Counted from the first letter of the stretch, positions 1 to 6,171 are shown. The stretch is 9,004 nucleotides of DNA from Dehalococcoidia bacterium (GCA_016783225.1 JADHWZ010000084.1:1-9004), one strand, 5' to 3'. Notes: generated by a model from the letters alone, not told the origin. Numbers and translations: made by a program.

Positions 1-1
1 C

Positions 2-553
2 ACAACACTGGATGAAGCGCTGACCACCAGCCACAGCGTCACGTTGACCGGGCTGGTACCGAATTGGAGTGACTACCGCTTCCAGGCCAAGTCCAAAGAC
101 GCCGCCGGAAATGAAGCGACAGCCATTCCAGCCGGCTGGAGGCGGGGGTACCGTGCTCCCGATTTCACCCTGGAAAACCTTGATGGAGACGAGGTGACTC
201 TGAGCGATTTCCGGGGCAAGCTAGTGATGCTCAACTTCTGGTTTGTAGCTTGTGTTCCCTGCGCAGCTGAAATGCCTCACATCCAGGCAGTTTCCGATAA
301 CTGGTCAGCCGATGAATTGGCAATACTCGGAGTCAATCAAATTGATAACGCTGACACTATTCGGACTTTTATGGACACCGAAGAATTGACTTTCCCCGCC
401 TTGCTCGATTCGGTGGGAGCAGTCCACGACAATTACAGCGTAACTCAGGTGCCCACTACTTTCTTCATCGATAGTGAGGGCATTATTCAGAAAATACAGC
501 TTGGACCTTTCACCAGCCAGGAGGAACTAGAAAGCGTACTCGACTCTCTGTAG
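2..553 (+). CDS. TlpA/ResA-like redoxin with Fn3-like domain, 5' partial
   Basis: The reading frame is open from base 2, so the N-terminus lies outside the window; 183 residues are visible. Visible residues about 1-40 match the end of the second Fn3-like domain of the next gene (shared TTL start, later KxxDxxG). Residues about 50-183 form a thioredoxin-fold AhpC/TSA-TlpA domain with APDF, LSDFRGK and LNFW motifs, an active-site CVPC at 251-262, and the cis-proline in VPTTFFID. Known for this family: membrane-anchored, extracytoplasmic thiol-disulfide reduction, for example in cytochrome c maturation. The real substrate cannot be read from sequence. An in-frame TTG at 44 falls mid-domain and is not a start. 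The gene ends 117 bases before a paralogue on the same strand, and the two are probably a tandem duplication. Confidence is high for the fold and moderate for the role. Confidence 0.88.
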   Translation, partial: TTLDEALTTSHSVTLTGLVPNWSDYRFQAKSKDAAGNEATAIPAGWRRGYRAPDFTLENLDGDEVTLSDFRGKLVMLNFWFVACVPCAAEMPHIQAVSDNWSADELAILGVNQIDNADTIRTFMDTEELTFPALLDSVGAVHDNYSVTQVPTTFFIDSEGIIQKIQLGPFTSQEELESVLDSL

Positions 554-637
554 CAACCTGTAATCGTGGCTGCTGAATGTGACCGCACGCTTACGGCCCT
601 CTAGCCCGCCGGCAACATAATGAAGACCTGCCTCAAA

Positions 638-646
638 TGGTACAAT
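638..646 (+). promoter_or_regulatory. possible extended -10 promoter for the second redoxin gene
   Basis: TGGTACAAT matches the extended -10 pattern TGnTATAAT with one mismatch. No convincing -35 is present at 16-18 nt upstream. Transcription would begin near 653 and leave a leader of only about 20 nt. The two redoxin genes could equally be one operon, so this is tentative. Confidence 0.25.
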
Positions 647-676
647 TCAAGGGGCTGAGAACCGAAGTGGTTGACG

Positions 677-2320
677 ATGCCGAAAAAAAAGGATACCACA
701 GCCAGGAAATCAAGGCGTAGGGGTGCCAAGCCTTCCAATGCGGTAGTTTCCAGGTTCCTGGCACGCTTCAGGACAGCAGGGGAAGTCGCCAGGCAACATG
801 TCCTTGCTACAGTCGTCATCATTGTCTGTCTTCTTGGAGCGGCTATCTGGGGCGTAGTTGCATTAGTCACCAGCCCTGAGATAGGTCCCGAGGTAGGCAA
901 TCTGGCTCCTGAATTCAGTCTACGAACCACTGATGGCGAGAACGTCACTTTGAGGGACTTCCGGGGCAGGATGGTGATGCTCAGCTTTTGGGGGAACCTC
1001 GGTAACCACGATGGGGGACTGGAACAGGAGATTCACTCCATCCAGGCACTCCGCCACAAATGGTCAAGTGAGGAACTGGCAATACTGGGCATCACTGCTT
1101 CGTCGGACAAAGATGAACTCCGTGAGTTCATCAGCAGATATGATCTGGCCTTTCCCGCTGTACTTGATTCGGAAGGAGTCAGCACAGATTACGATATCAT
1201 GCATCACCCGGTGCATTTCTTTATCGATGCCAGGGGCATTATCAGATTGGCAACACTGGGACATTTCGGTAGCCAGGATGAAATCGAAGATATCCTCAAT
1301 AGCATAGAAGCCAACACAGACATGAAGGGTATAGCGCCTACAATCTCTGATGTGTCGGTTTCAGCTACGGATAAGAGTGCTGTTATCACCTGGGTGACCG
1401 ATGAGCCGGCTACCAGCGACGCCATAGTACGCGACACTGAACATGGGTTTCGCCTGCTCACTTCGCCTGATGAAACCCCGGTTACTGACCACGCCGTAGC
1501 CCTAGATGGCCTCGCCCCCGATACCACGTATCACTTCCAAGTGCTGTCCGGCTACAGCCTGCTGAATCAAGCTCGGTCCAGGAACTACTCGTTCACCAGC
1601 GGGACTGATATAGGCCCTCCGGTAATTTCATTTGTCGACATTCAGGATATAGGTGACACAAGCATCACCATAGAATACATGACCGATGAACCGGCTACCA
1701 CCCAGGTGGAATACTGGACGATTTCTTCCACAACTCTGGAAACAGCATTGGATGAAGAGCTGAGATGGATACATAATGTCACGCTCAGCCACCTGGAGCC
1801 CGACACGGAATATCACGTTCTCTTGAAGGCAAGAGATTCCAGTGGTCACGAAGGGCATCTTCGCATGGTGGGAATCAGGACGCGTACTGCCTTGCCAGTC
1901 GGCCCCGAAGTAGGCAATCAAGCCCCTGATTTCACCCTGCTGACTCTTGATGGCGAAAGAGTAACACTGAGCGATTTTCGCGGCAAGATGGTAATTCTGA
2001 ACTTCTGGCTGACAGTATGCCAGGCTTGTGAGGCTGAGATGCCTCACCTGCAGGCGGTCTTCGATGAATGGCCAGACGACACCCTGGCGATACTCTCCAT
2101 CAATGTCAGGGAGAGTGCTCCGACGGTGCGGAGTTTTGTTGAAAGCCAGGGATTAACCTTCCCCGTACTGCTCGATTTAGAGGGAGTAGTGGACGAGGTT
2201 TACGACTACTCTTTTTTCCCTACAGCTTTCTTTATCGATGCCGATGGTATTATCAGGGAAGTGAAGGAAGGGCGTTTCCACAGCCCGGACGAAATAAAGA
2301 GCATCCTCAATTCACTCTAG
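677..2320 (+). CDS. membrane-anchored redoxin-Fn3-Fn3-redoxin protein (TlpA-like)
   Basis: This is a 547-residue protein counted from ATG 677; an in-frame TTG at 671 would add two residues. No strong ribosome site decides between them: GAAGTGG just upstream favours the ATG, and AAGGGG at 649 is distant from both. Order of parts: basic N-terminus (KKK, RKSRRR); one membrane helix at about 41-65; redoxin-like domain 1 at about 70-211; two Fn3-like domains at about 220-309 and 314-404, each with the VTDEPAT or MTDEPAT motif; and redoxin domain 2 at about 410-547. Domain 2 has an active-site CQAC (C448, C451; 2018-2029) and cis-Pro P515 before FFID. Domain 1 lacks both cysteines (a GNLGNHDGG stretch with a three-residue insertion) but keeps P178 before FFID. 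The only other cysteine, C51, lies in the membrane helix. A positively charged N-terminus plus a single helix suggests a cell-surface domain array. The likely role is extracytoplasmic thiol reduction by domain 2, with domain 1 structural or for binding. Partner proteins are unknown. Confidence 0.88.
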   Translation: MPKKKDTTARKSRRRGAKPSNAVVSRFLARFRTAGEVARQHVLATVVIIVCLLGAAIWGVVALVTSPEIGPEVGNLAPEFSLRTTDGENVTLRDFRGRMVMLSFWGNLGNHDGGLEQEIHSIQALRHKWSSEELAILGITASSDKDELREFISRYDLAFPAVLDSEGVSTDYDIMHHPVHFFIDARGIIRLATLGHFGSQDEIEDILNSIEANTDMKGIAPTISDVSVSATDKSAVITWVTDEPATSDAIVRDTEHGFRLLTSPDETPVTDHAVALDGLAPDTTYHFQVLSGYSLLNQARSRNYSFTSGTDIGPPVISFVDIQDIGDTSITIEYMTDEPATTQVEYWTISSTTLETALDEELRWIHNVTLSHLEPDTEYHVLLKARDSSGHEGHLRMVGIRTRTALPVGPEVGNQAPDFTLLTLDGERVTLSDFRGKMVILNFWLTVCQACEAEMPHLQAVFDEWPDDTLAILSINVRESAPTVRSFVESQGLTFPVLLDLEGVVDEVYDYSFFPTAFFIDADGIIREVKEGRFHSPDEIKSILNSL

Positions 2321-2516
2321 CCGTTCCTCGTCATCGCTACCCAATTGAACCGCTTCAACAACCTTCCAGTCTGTTCGTGGGACGCTGACTACTGACTCCA
2401 CCCCTACTTGGAACCGGCCGAGGCAACCGCGGAAGGAGACTTGCTGGGGCAAGCCACAGTGATGCCAAAGGCGACCCTCGCAGACAACACGGAAGACCCA
2501 GCCAGGGCCAAAATGG
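2321..2516. other. convergent intergenic gap without a supported gene or terminator
   Basis: This 196-base gap lies between two converging genes. Short inverted repeats exist (TTGAA/TTCAA at 2345-2358, CTTGC/GCAAG at 2440-2453), but neither is followed by a T-tract on either strand, so I do not call a terminator. A minus-strand open frame crosses it with only a TTG start and no ribosome site. Confidence 0.6.
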
Positions 2517-3191
2517 TTAAGAGAGGTGGCTGAGTTCGGCTTCTCCAACCTTGATTAGCCTGGTGATTTGAGCGACCCGCTTACCCAGAGCCCGAGCCCC
2601 CTTGAGCCCATACTCATCTCGCAGCACGCCGAGCTTGTCCTCGGGGTTGAACTTCCACGTCCCACCTTCGCTAGCCAGGCCGGCGGCACCAAGTGGAGAA
2701 CCCAAGCCATGGGGTGTGCCAACTGGTATCACTCCCATCATCAAGAATGTAGAGACGAGAGTGAGCAATGTCGTCTCTAGCCCGTAGTTCCTTCCCCAGG
2801 CTACAGCTAAGGCGCCGCCCACTTTGTTGCCTAGTGTTTCGCCATAAATGTTGCCGTAGGCAAAAGCCCGGAGTCTATCAAGAAAGCAAGCCAAATACCC
2901 GGACAGCCGAGCAATATAAACAGGGCTGGCCAATAGCAAAGCATCAGCCCCTGCTATCTGAGGGTATATTCCGACCATATCATCCTGCTGAGCACAGGGT
3001 TTACCCTCCTCCTGCTTGTTGATACACCAGTTGCAGTGACGACAGTCTTTTATATCTTTGCCGGCCAGGGTTATCAACTCGGTCTTGGCATAGCCGGTGG
3101 CTTCGGCAGCTTCAAGGCTCTGCCTGAGAAAAGCTTCGGTATTACCACCTTTGATAGGGCTGCCACATATTCCTAAAACCTTGATTTCCAC
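2517..3191 (-). CDS. flavodoxin / NADPH-dependent FMN reductase family protein, Isf-like
   Basis: A 224-residue protein when started at GTG 3191-3189, which sits 5 nt after a near-perfect AGGAGGTGA. The longer start at 3200 lies inside that ribosome site and is unlikely. The N-terminus VLGICGSPIKGGNTE is the FMN phosphate-binding loop of the FMN_red/flavodoxin-like fold. ASPVY (about residues 88-92) and the following region match the second flavin loop. A cysteine cluster C50, C53, C56, C66 (spacing CX2CX2CX9C) sits where iron-sulfur flavoproteins bind a 4Fe-4S cluster. Such proteins transfer electrons in anaerobes, often for reduction of O2, H2O2 or quinones or with ferredoxin as donor; the actual partner is not visible. 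The gene is probably monocistronic, driven by an extended -10 just upstream. The family call is strong, but the cluster and substrate are inferred. Confidence 0.88.
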   Translation of the reverse strand: MEIKVLGICGSPIKGGNTEAFLRQSLEAAEATGYAKTELITLAGKDIKDCRHCNWCINKQEEGKPCAQQDDMVGIYPQIAGADALLLASPVYIARLSGYLACFLDRLRAFAYGNIYGETLGNKVGGALAVAWGRNYGLETTLLTLVSTFLMMGVIPVGTPHGLGSPLGAAGLASEGGTWKFNPEDKLGVLRDEYGLKGARALGKRVAQITRLIKVGEAELSHLS

Positions 3192-3196
3192 TATAG

Positions 3197-3205
3197 TCAC
3201 CTCCT
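3197..3205 (-). promoter_or_regulatory. strong ribosome binding site that fixes the flavoprotein start
   Basis: On the minus strand the sequence is AGGAGGTGA followed by CTATA and then GTG. The 5-nt spacing to GTG 3191-3189 is good. The upstream in-frame GTG at 3200-3198 is part of the ribosome site itself, so it cannot be the start used. Confidence 0.75.
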
Positions 3206-3213
3206 AGACCTCC

Positions 3214-3222
3214 ATTATATCA
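3214..3222 (-). promoter_or_regulatory. extended -10 promoter for the flavoprotein gene
   Basis: The minus strand reads TGATATAAT, an exact extended -10 (TGnTATAAT). No good -35 lies 16-18 nt upstream, which is tolerated by extended -10 promoters. The start would be near 3207, giving a very short leader beginning at the ribosome site. Confidence 0.5.
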
Positions 3223-3393
3223 CTGGCTGCGGTTGTCATGGAAAGAAAGCTTGAGACGACGGGCTTTCCAAGAAGAGTCGAAGCCATCCGGTGGAGAATA
3301 CCAAAGCCCAGGCGATTGACTCTGGAATCCACGGCTCAACGCCTAGCAGTTACGAAGATTTGGGTCTCAGAAACGCTCATTCCGTGAGAGGTG

Positions 3394-3435
3394 CCGACGC
3401 TACGGCTCCGGAGGGGGCGTTTGCCCTCGTCGGAG
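3394..3435. repeat. nested GC-rich inverted repeats upstream of the acyl-CoA dehydrogenase
   Basis: Three overlapping pairings can be read: CCGACG (3394-3399) with CGTCGG (3428-3433); CTCCG (3406-3410) with CGGAG (3431-3435); and GAGGG (3411-3415) with CCCTC (3424-3428). CTCCGGAG at 3406-3413 is also self-complementary. The structure ends 2 nt before a TATAAT, where a -35 would be expected. No T-tract follows on either strand, so it is not an intrinsic terminator. It could be a regulator site; that is inference. Confidence 0.55.
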
Positions 3436-3437
3436 TG

Positions 3438-3443
3438 TATAAT
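3438..3443 (+). promoter_or_regulatory. possible -10 element for the acyl-CoA dehydrogenase
   Basis: TATAAT matches the consensus exactly and is preceded by TG without the usual one-base gap. No -35 is present at the right distance; that position is filled by the GC-rich inverted repeat, which may mean regulator-dependent activity. It would give a leader of about 75 nt before ATG 3527. Confidence 0.4.
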
Positions 3444-3526
3444 TAACGAAGCAACGCCAGAGGCCACCGCTGAGTTGGCCTTCAACATGGCAACAAGCTT
3501 TAGTGAAGTTGCGGAAGGAGACGCAA

Positions 3527-4690
3527 ATGGACTTTGAATTAAGTGAACAACATAAGATGCTGGCTAGCATGGTTCGTGATTTCATGGAAAAGGAGATTGA
3601 ACCCATTGCTCAGCAAATCGATAGAGAGGATAAGTTCCCTGATTGGATATGGAAGAGGCTCGCTGACCTGGGGGTGCTGGGGACTACCATTCCAGAGCAG
3701 TATGGCGGAGCCGCCTTTGATTACCTGGCGGAGACTATCTGCGGAGAGCAGGTAGGTCGAATCTGCCCCGCCATAGCTTTATCCTGTGGCGCGCACTCAA
3801 ACCTGTGCTGCGACAATCTGTACCGGAATGGGACGGTAGAGCAGCGACAAGAATACCTGCCTCCATTATGCAGAGGTGAGAAGATCGGCGCTCTTGCCTT
3901 GACAGAACCCAACGCTGGCTCTGATGCTGTATCAATCCAGACCACAGCCAGAAGAGATGGCGACTACTATATCCTCAATGGAACTAAGATGTTTATCACT
4001 AATGGCACCATTGCTGACGTTATTATAGTATACGCCAAGACAGCCCCGGAGAGAGGTGCCAGGGGCATAACTGCTTTCATAGTTGAGAAAGGCTTCCAGG
4101 GCTCCTTCACATCAAGCCATATTGACAAGATGGGACATAGAGGCTCGCCGACTGCAGAGCTGTCGTTCCAAGATTACCGGGTGCCTCGCCAGAATATACT
4201 AGGTGAAGAAGACCAGGGTATAAAGGTGATGATGTCGGGTCTGGATACGGAAAGGTCTATCATCTGCGGACTTTCCCTGGGCATAACACAGAGAGCCCTG
4301 GAGCTATCCGTAAAATATGCTAAGGAGAGGGTTCAGTTTGGACAGCCAATAGGCAAATTCCAGTTGATTCAAGGCAAGCTGGCTGACATGTATGTAGCTG
4401 TCGAAGCATCAAGGCTGTTGGCATACGAAGCCGCCGTTCTAGCCTCGAAATCGGAAGTGGGCGGCAAGGGGACTGAGATTCACAAACTGGCTGCGGCCGC
4501 GATTCTGTTTTGCGCTGAAGCCGCCACCAAAGCTGCTCTGGATGCCGTGCAGATTCACGGTGGCTATGGCTACACGCTGGACTATCCGGTCAACCGACTG
4601 CTAAGGGACGCCAAACTGATGGAGATCGGCGCCGGCACATCTGAGATAAGACGGCTGATAGTAGCCGAGGCACTTTTAGCGGAGGCCTAA
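3527..4690 (+). CDS. acyl-CoA dehydrogenase, isovaleryl-CoA dehydrogenase-like
   Basis: A 387-residue FAD enzyme oxidising acyl-CoA to 2-enoyl-CoA and passing electrons to ETF in the cytoplasm. ATG 3527 is chosen because AAGGAG (3515-3520) lies 6 nt upstream and the product then begins MDFELSEQ, typical of the family; an in-frame GTG at 3503 precedes the ribosome site. The N-terminal helical domain is followed by signature [10 protein letters not shown] (124-133), the beta domain with ITNG and [11 protein letters not shown], and the C-terminal helical domain with QIHGGYGY (342-349). The usual catalytic Glu near the C-terminus is Ala369 in IGAGTSEI, while LDTER carries Glu242. This is the arrangement known from isovaleryl-CoA dehydrogenase (Glu254). 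The AHSNLC and MSGLD stretches also match that enzyme. Leucine or branched-chain acyl-CoA degradation is the likely role, but substrate specificity is not proven. The gene stands alone, with no partner gene nearby. Confidence 0.93.
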   Translation: MDFELSEQHKMLASMVRDFMEKEIEPIAQQIDREDKFPDWIWKRLADLGVLGTTIPEQYGGAAFDYLAETICGEQVGRICPAIALSCGAHSNLCCDNLYRNGTVEQRQEYLPPLCRGEKIGALALTEPNAGSDAVSIQTTARRDGDYYILNGTKMFITNGTIADVIIVYAKTAPERGARGITAFIVEKGFQGSFTSSHIDKMGHRGSPTAELSFQDYRVPRQNILGEEDQGIKVMMSGLDTERSIICGLSLGITQRALELSVKYAKERVQFGQPIGKFQLIQGKLADMYVAVEASRLLAYEAAVLASKSEVGGKGTEIHKLAAAAILFCAEAATKAALDAVQIHGGYGYTLDYPVNRLLRDAKLMEIGAGTSEIRRLIVAEALLAEA

Positions 4691-4843
4691 TGAATGTGGG
4701 ACTTGGTGTGATTTGGGGTGAAGCTGTTCGCAGTATCAACACCCAGTCGATGCCTAACCAGTTGCGAATCGGGTGCAGGGAGGGAAGCAGCGGTTGGGCG
4801 GGTTAGTTAACAGTGAAGATTGCGAGGGAAGTCAATCTGCTTA

Positions 4844-5287
4844 CTACTCCCCAATTGGTTCCTCAATGTCCCAGACCTTCTCATTTGGGGCACATAAGTA
4901 TGGCCTATCATGCCGATTGTCCTCTACTCCCTGGCAGAACCCTGCGTAGAAGCCCCAGTTGTATGAATCCATAGCCTGCTTCTTTTGCTTCCCATTGAGT
5001 GGAGCGCCGTCTGGGAAGTGGGCTGATGCCCAATCGTCCTCTGTCTGATAGCCCTTGGGAATATAGAGCTCACGATGAAACTCTTCACATCTATCTGGCG
5101 TGACCCAATATACTGGCGCATCTGTCGGTTGGAAATAACCCCAGGAGTATCCCACTTCAAATCCCATGAAGCCAAAGAATGTCTTGTCTTTTTGTGGCAA
5201 ATCTGCTTCAAAAAGTCCACAACCTAACAGGAGTGCCGAAGCCAGCACCAGAATTGCTAATAGAATTGGTATAAGGTATCGCTTCAT
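4844..5287 (-). CDS. small predicted lipoprotein of unknown function
   Basis: A 147-residue protein with a type II signal peptide: MKR, hydrophobic stretch at 4-21, and lipobox LLGC with lipidated C23. The mature part is about 125 residues, acidic and aromatic-rich, with three further cysteines (C67, C118, C132). Two similar aromatic/glycine stretches, GYSWGYF (46-52) and YNWGFYAGF (109-117), suggest an internal repeat or shared fold element. I do not recognise a family. It should be anchored on the outer face of the cytoplasmic membrane. ATG at 5287-5285 has AGGA 7 nt upstream and a well-formed promoter (TTGACA-17-TCTAAT). It is transcribed divergently from the next gene, with overlapping promoters. 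GC looks lower than in the flanking metabolic genes. Confidence is high that it is a real lipoprotein gene; no function is assigned. Confidence 0.75.
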   Translation of the reverse strand: MKRYLIPILLAILVLASALLLGCGLFEADLPQKDKTFFGFMGFEVGYSWGYFQPTDAPVYWVTPDRCEEFHRELYIPKGYQTEDDWASAHFPDGAPLNGKQKKQAMDSYNWGFYAGFCQGVEDNRHDRPYLCAPNEKVWDIEEPIGE

Positions 5288-5291
5288 CAGT

Positions 5292-5311
5292 CTATCCTAA
5301 TTCAGGATTAG
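5292..5311. repeat. imperfect inverted repeat over the lipoprotein ribosome site and -10
   Basis: CTATCCT (5292-5298) pairs with AGGATTAG (5304-5311) with one bulged T and a 5-nt loop. It covers both the AGGA ribosome site and the -10 of the lipoprotein gene. TAATTCAG within it (5298-5305) recurs as a direct repeat at 5343-5350. It could be an operator or chance. Confidence 0.35.
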
Positions 5312-5335
5312 ACAAGATTTCAGAGGAGTTGTCAA
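5307..5335 (-). promoter_or_regulatory. sigma-70-type promoter for the lipoprotein gene
   Basis: On the minus strand the -35 is TTGACA (5335-5330, exact), the spacer is 17 nt, and the -10 is TCTAAT (5312-5307, five of six). Transcription would start near 5300, only about 13 nt before the ATG. The -35 lies next to the -10 of the opposite promoter. Confidence 0.6.
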
Positions 5336-5337
5336 GC

Positions 5338-5346
5338 TGCTATAAT
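5338..5346 (+). promoter_or_regulatory. extended -10 promoter for the two-TM protein gene
   Basis: TGCTATAAT is an exact extended -10. A weak -35 (TTCAGA, 5319-5324, four of six) is 16 nt upstream. The expected start near 5353 leaves a leader of about 33 nt before ATG 5386. It overlaps the promoter of the divergent lipoprotein gene. Confidence 0.55.
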
Positions 5347-5372
5347 TCAGATGGAGGCACTACAAGTCCAAC

Positions 5373-5380
5373 AAAGGAGG
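5373..5380 (+). promoter_or_regulatory. ribosome binding site that fixes the two-TM protein start
   Basis: AAAGGAGG lies 5 nt before ATG 5386. The frame stays open upstream to a TTG at 5329, but that would precede the predicted transcription start, so ATG 5386 is preferred. Confidence 0.75.
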
Positions 5381-5385
5381 CACTG

Positions 5386-5826
5386 ATGGGAGAATCAATC
5401 GAAGAGCGCCTATCAGATATTGAGCGGGGTATTACGATGATTAGATTGCAGCTACAGTTAGTCACCGAAATACAAAAGACGCTATTCAAGCCACAATTTC
5501 TCGTAGGTCTCAACCATGAACTGTCCAGTCTCAAGCTGACTATCGAATCGCAGTATAGTGGTATGTTCGGCGGCGTCACCGTTTGTGGTCTTGGAGTTGC
5601 TTTTATCAGCCTAGGCACTCAATATGACTCTTTGCTATTCGGAATCACTGGTATCGTTATCATATGCCTTAGCATAGTCTGGTTGGGTCGCTTGATACGG
5701 TACAATCGACGTGCAAGACGTGAAGCTGAGCAAGCAAAACGCAAATTTGAGGAGTCTAAAAAAGAGTTGGAAGAGTTTCTCAAGAAGATTGAAAACCTGG
5801 CCAAACAAACAGAAGAATTGGCTTAG
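5386..5826 (+). CDS. two-TM membrane protein with C-terminal coiled coil, unknown function
   Basis: A 146-residue protein. Residues 1-55 are an amphipathic, helix-prone N-terminal part (IEERLSDIERG). Two membrane helices follow at about 59-78 and 82-104, separated by only a few residues, so they form a tight hairpin. An arginine-rich stretch RLIRYNRRARR (102-112) follows TM2. By the positive-inside rule this places both ends in the cytoplasm. Residues about 113-145 are charged and heptad-like, indicating a cytoplasmic coiled coil. I recognise no named family. The architecture superficially resembles two-TM effector proteins such as SLATT-type ones, but no motif supports that. It has its own promoter and a strong ribosome site, so it is very likely expressed. 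It is divergent from the lipoprotein gene and followed by a 345-base gap. It is probably not in an operon with either neighbour. Confidence 0.75.
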   Translation: MGESIEERLSDIERGITMIRLQLQLVTEIQKTLFKPQFLVGLNHELSSLKLTIESQYSGMFGGVTVCGLGVAFISLGTQYDSLLFGITGIVIICLSIVWLGRLIRYNRRARREAEQAKRKFEESKKELEEFLKKIENLAKQTEELA

Positions 5827-6049
5827 CAGTTCACATTGGTTGAATAGCACGAGTAACTACGAATCTCTGGCCAGGCTTGCATGAAAAGATGCACGACATG
5901 GCAGTCAATTCGTTGATGCGGCCATACTGAGTAAACCAATTGTCCGAATTTACAGTTTTGCGAGACTGCAACCGAGTAGCCTGATTCATACTGATAATTG
6001 TGGCAACGGTACCCCTCTCACAGGCAAGCTTCAGATACGATTTTGACCG

Positions 6050-6066
6050 CCTGATTCCCAATCAGG
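6050..6066. repeat. 17-nt palindrome, left copy of a matched pair
   Basis: CCTGATT, loop CCC, AATCAGG: a perfect 7-bp stem with a 3-nt loop. It matches the palindrome at 7288-7304 at 14 of 17 positions. One difference swaps a C-G pair for A-T, so both stems stay perfect. It ends 105 nt before the ATG of the unknown gene. No T-tract follows. Confidence 0.8.
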
Positions 6067-6111
6067 ACATGCGTTTCCGAGACGACTCCGTCTGATTCCG
6101 TATCCACACTA

Positions 6112-6140
6112 TTCACACTCGGCCATGATAATGATAGAAT
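6112..6140 (+). promoter_or_regulatory. sigma-70-type promoter for the unknown 337-residue protein gene
   Basis: The -35 is TTCACA (6112-6117, five of six), the spacer 17 nt, and the -10 TAGAAT (6135-6140, five of six) preceded by TGA, giving an extended -10. The transcription start would be near 6147, about 25 nt before ATG 6172. Confidence 0.6.
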
Positions 6141-6171
6141 TGCAGGAACCAAATATCACTGACGATTAGCT

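Larger units (their letters stand above)
3192..3526. other. divergent intergenic region with promoters and inverted repeats
   Basis: This is the 335-base gap between the divergent flavoprotein and acyl-CoA dehydrogenase genes. I see no supported gene in it. It contains the flavoprotein promoter (3214-3222), a TGGAAAG/CTTTCCA inverted repeat (3239-3270), nested GC-rich inverted repeats (3394-3435), a TATAAT (3438-3443) facing the dehydrogenase, and an AGGCCA/TGGCCT hairpin (3461-3481) in the likely dehydrogenase leader. Confidence 0.6.
5827..6171. other. 345-base gap with repeats and a promoter, no supported gene
   Basis: No convincing gene is visible. A minus-strand open frame (5831-6061) has only a TTG start inside a hairpin and no ribosome site. 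The gap holds three copies of CTGATTC (5981, 6051, 6092), a 17-nt palindrome (6050-6066), and a good promoter for the downstream gene (6112-6140). Confidence 0.6.

Noticed and set aside
44..553. TTG 44 as the start of the first redoxin gene
   Set aside because: The frame is open to the window edge and the preceding residues align with the Fn3-like domain of the paralogue, so the gene is truncated, not short.
601..948. 115-codon minus-strand open frame opposite the second redoxin gene
   Set aside because: It is a shadow of the membrane-anchor and redoxin coding region, which has clear domain support.
2345..2453. Bidirectional terminator between the convergent genes
   Set aside because: Only 5-bp stems are present and neither is followed by a T-tract.
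2312..2548. 78-codon minus-strand open frame overlapping the ends of both converging genes
   Set aside because: It has a TTG start with no ribosome site, overlaps two real genes, and shows no domain I recognise. It may be chance or a decayed remnant.
5831..6061. 76-codon minus-strand open frame in the gap after the two-TM gene
   Set aside because: The TTG start lies inside the palindrome, no ribosome site is present and the sequence has no recognisable motif.
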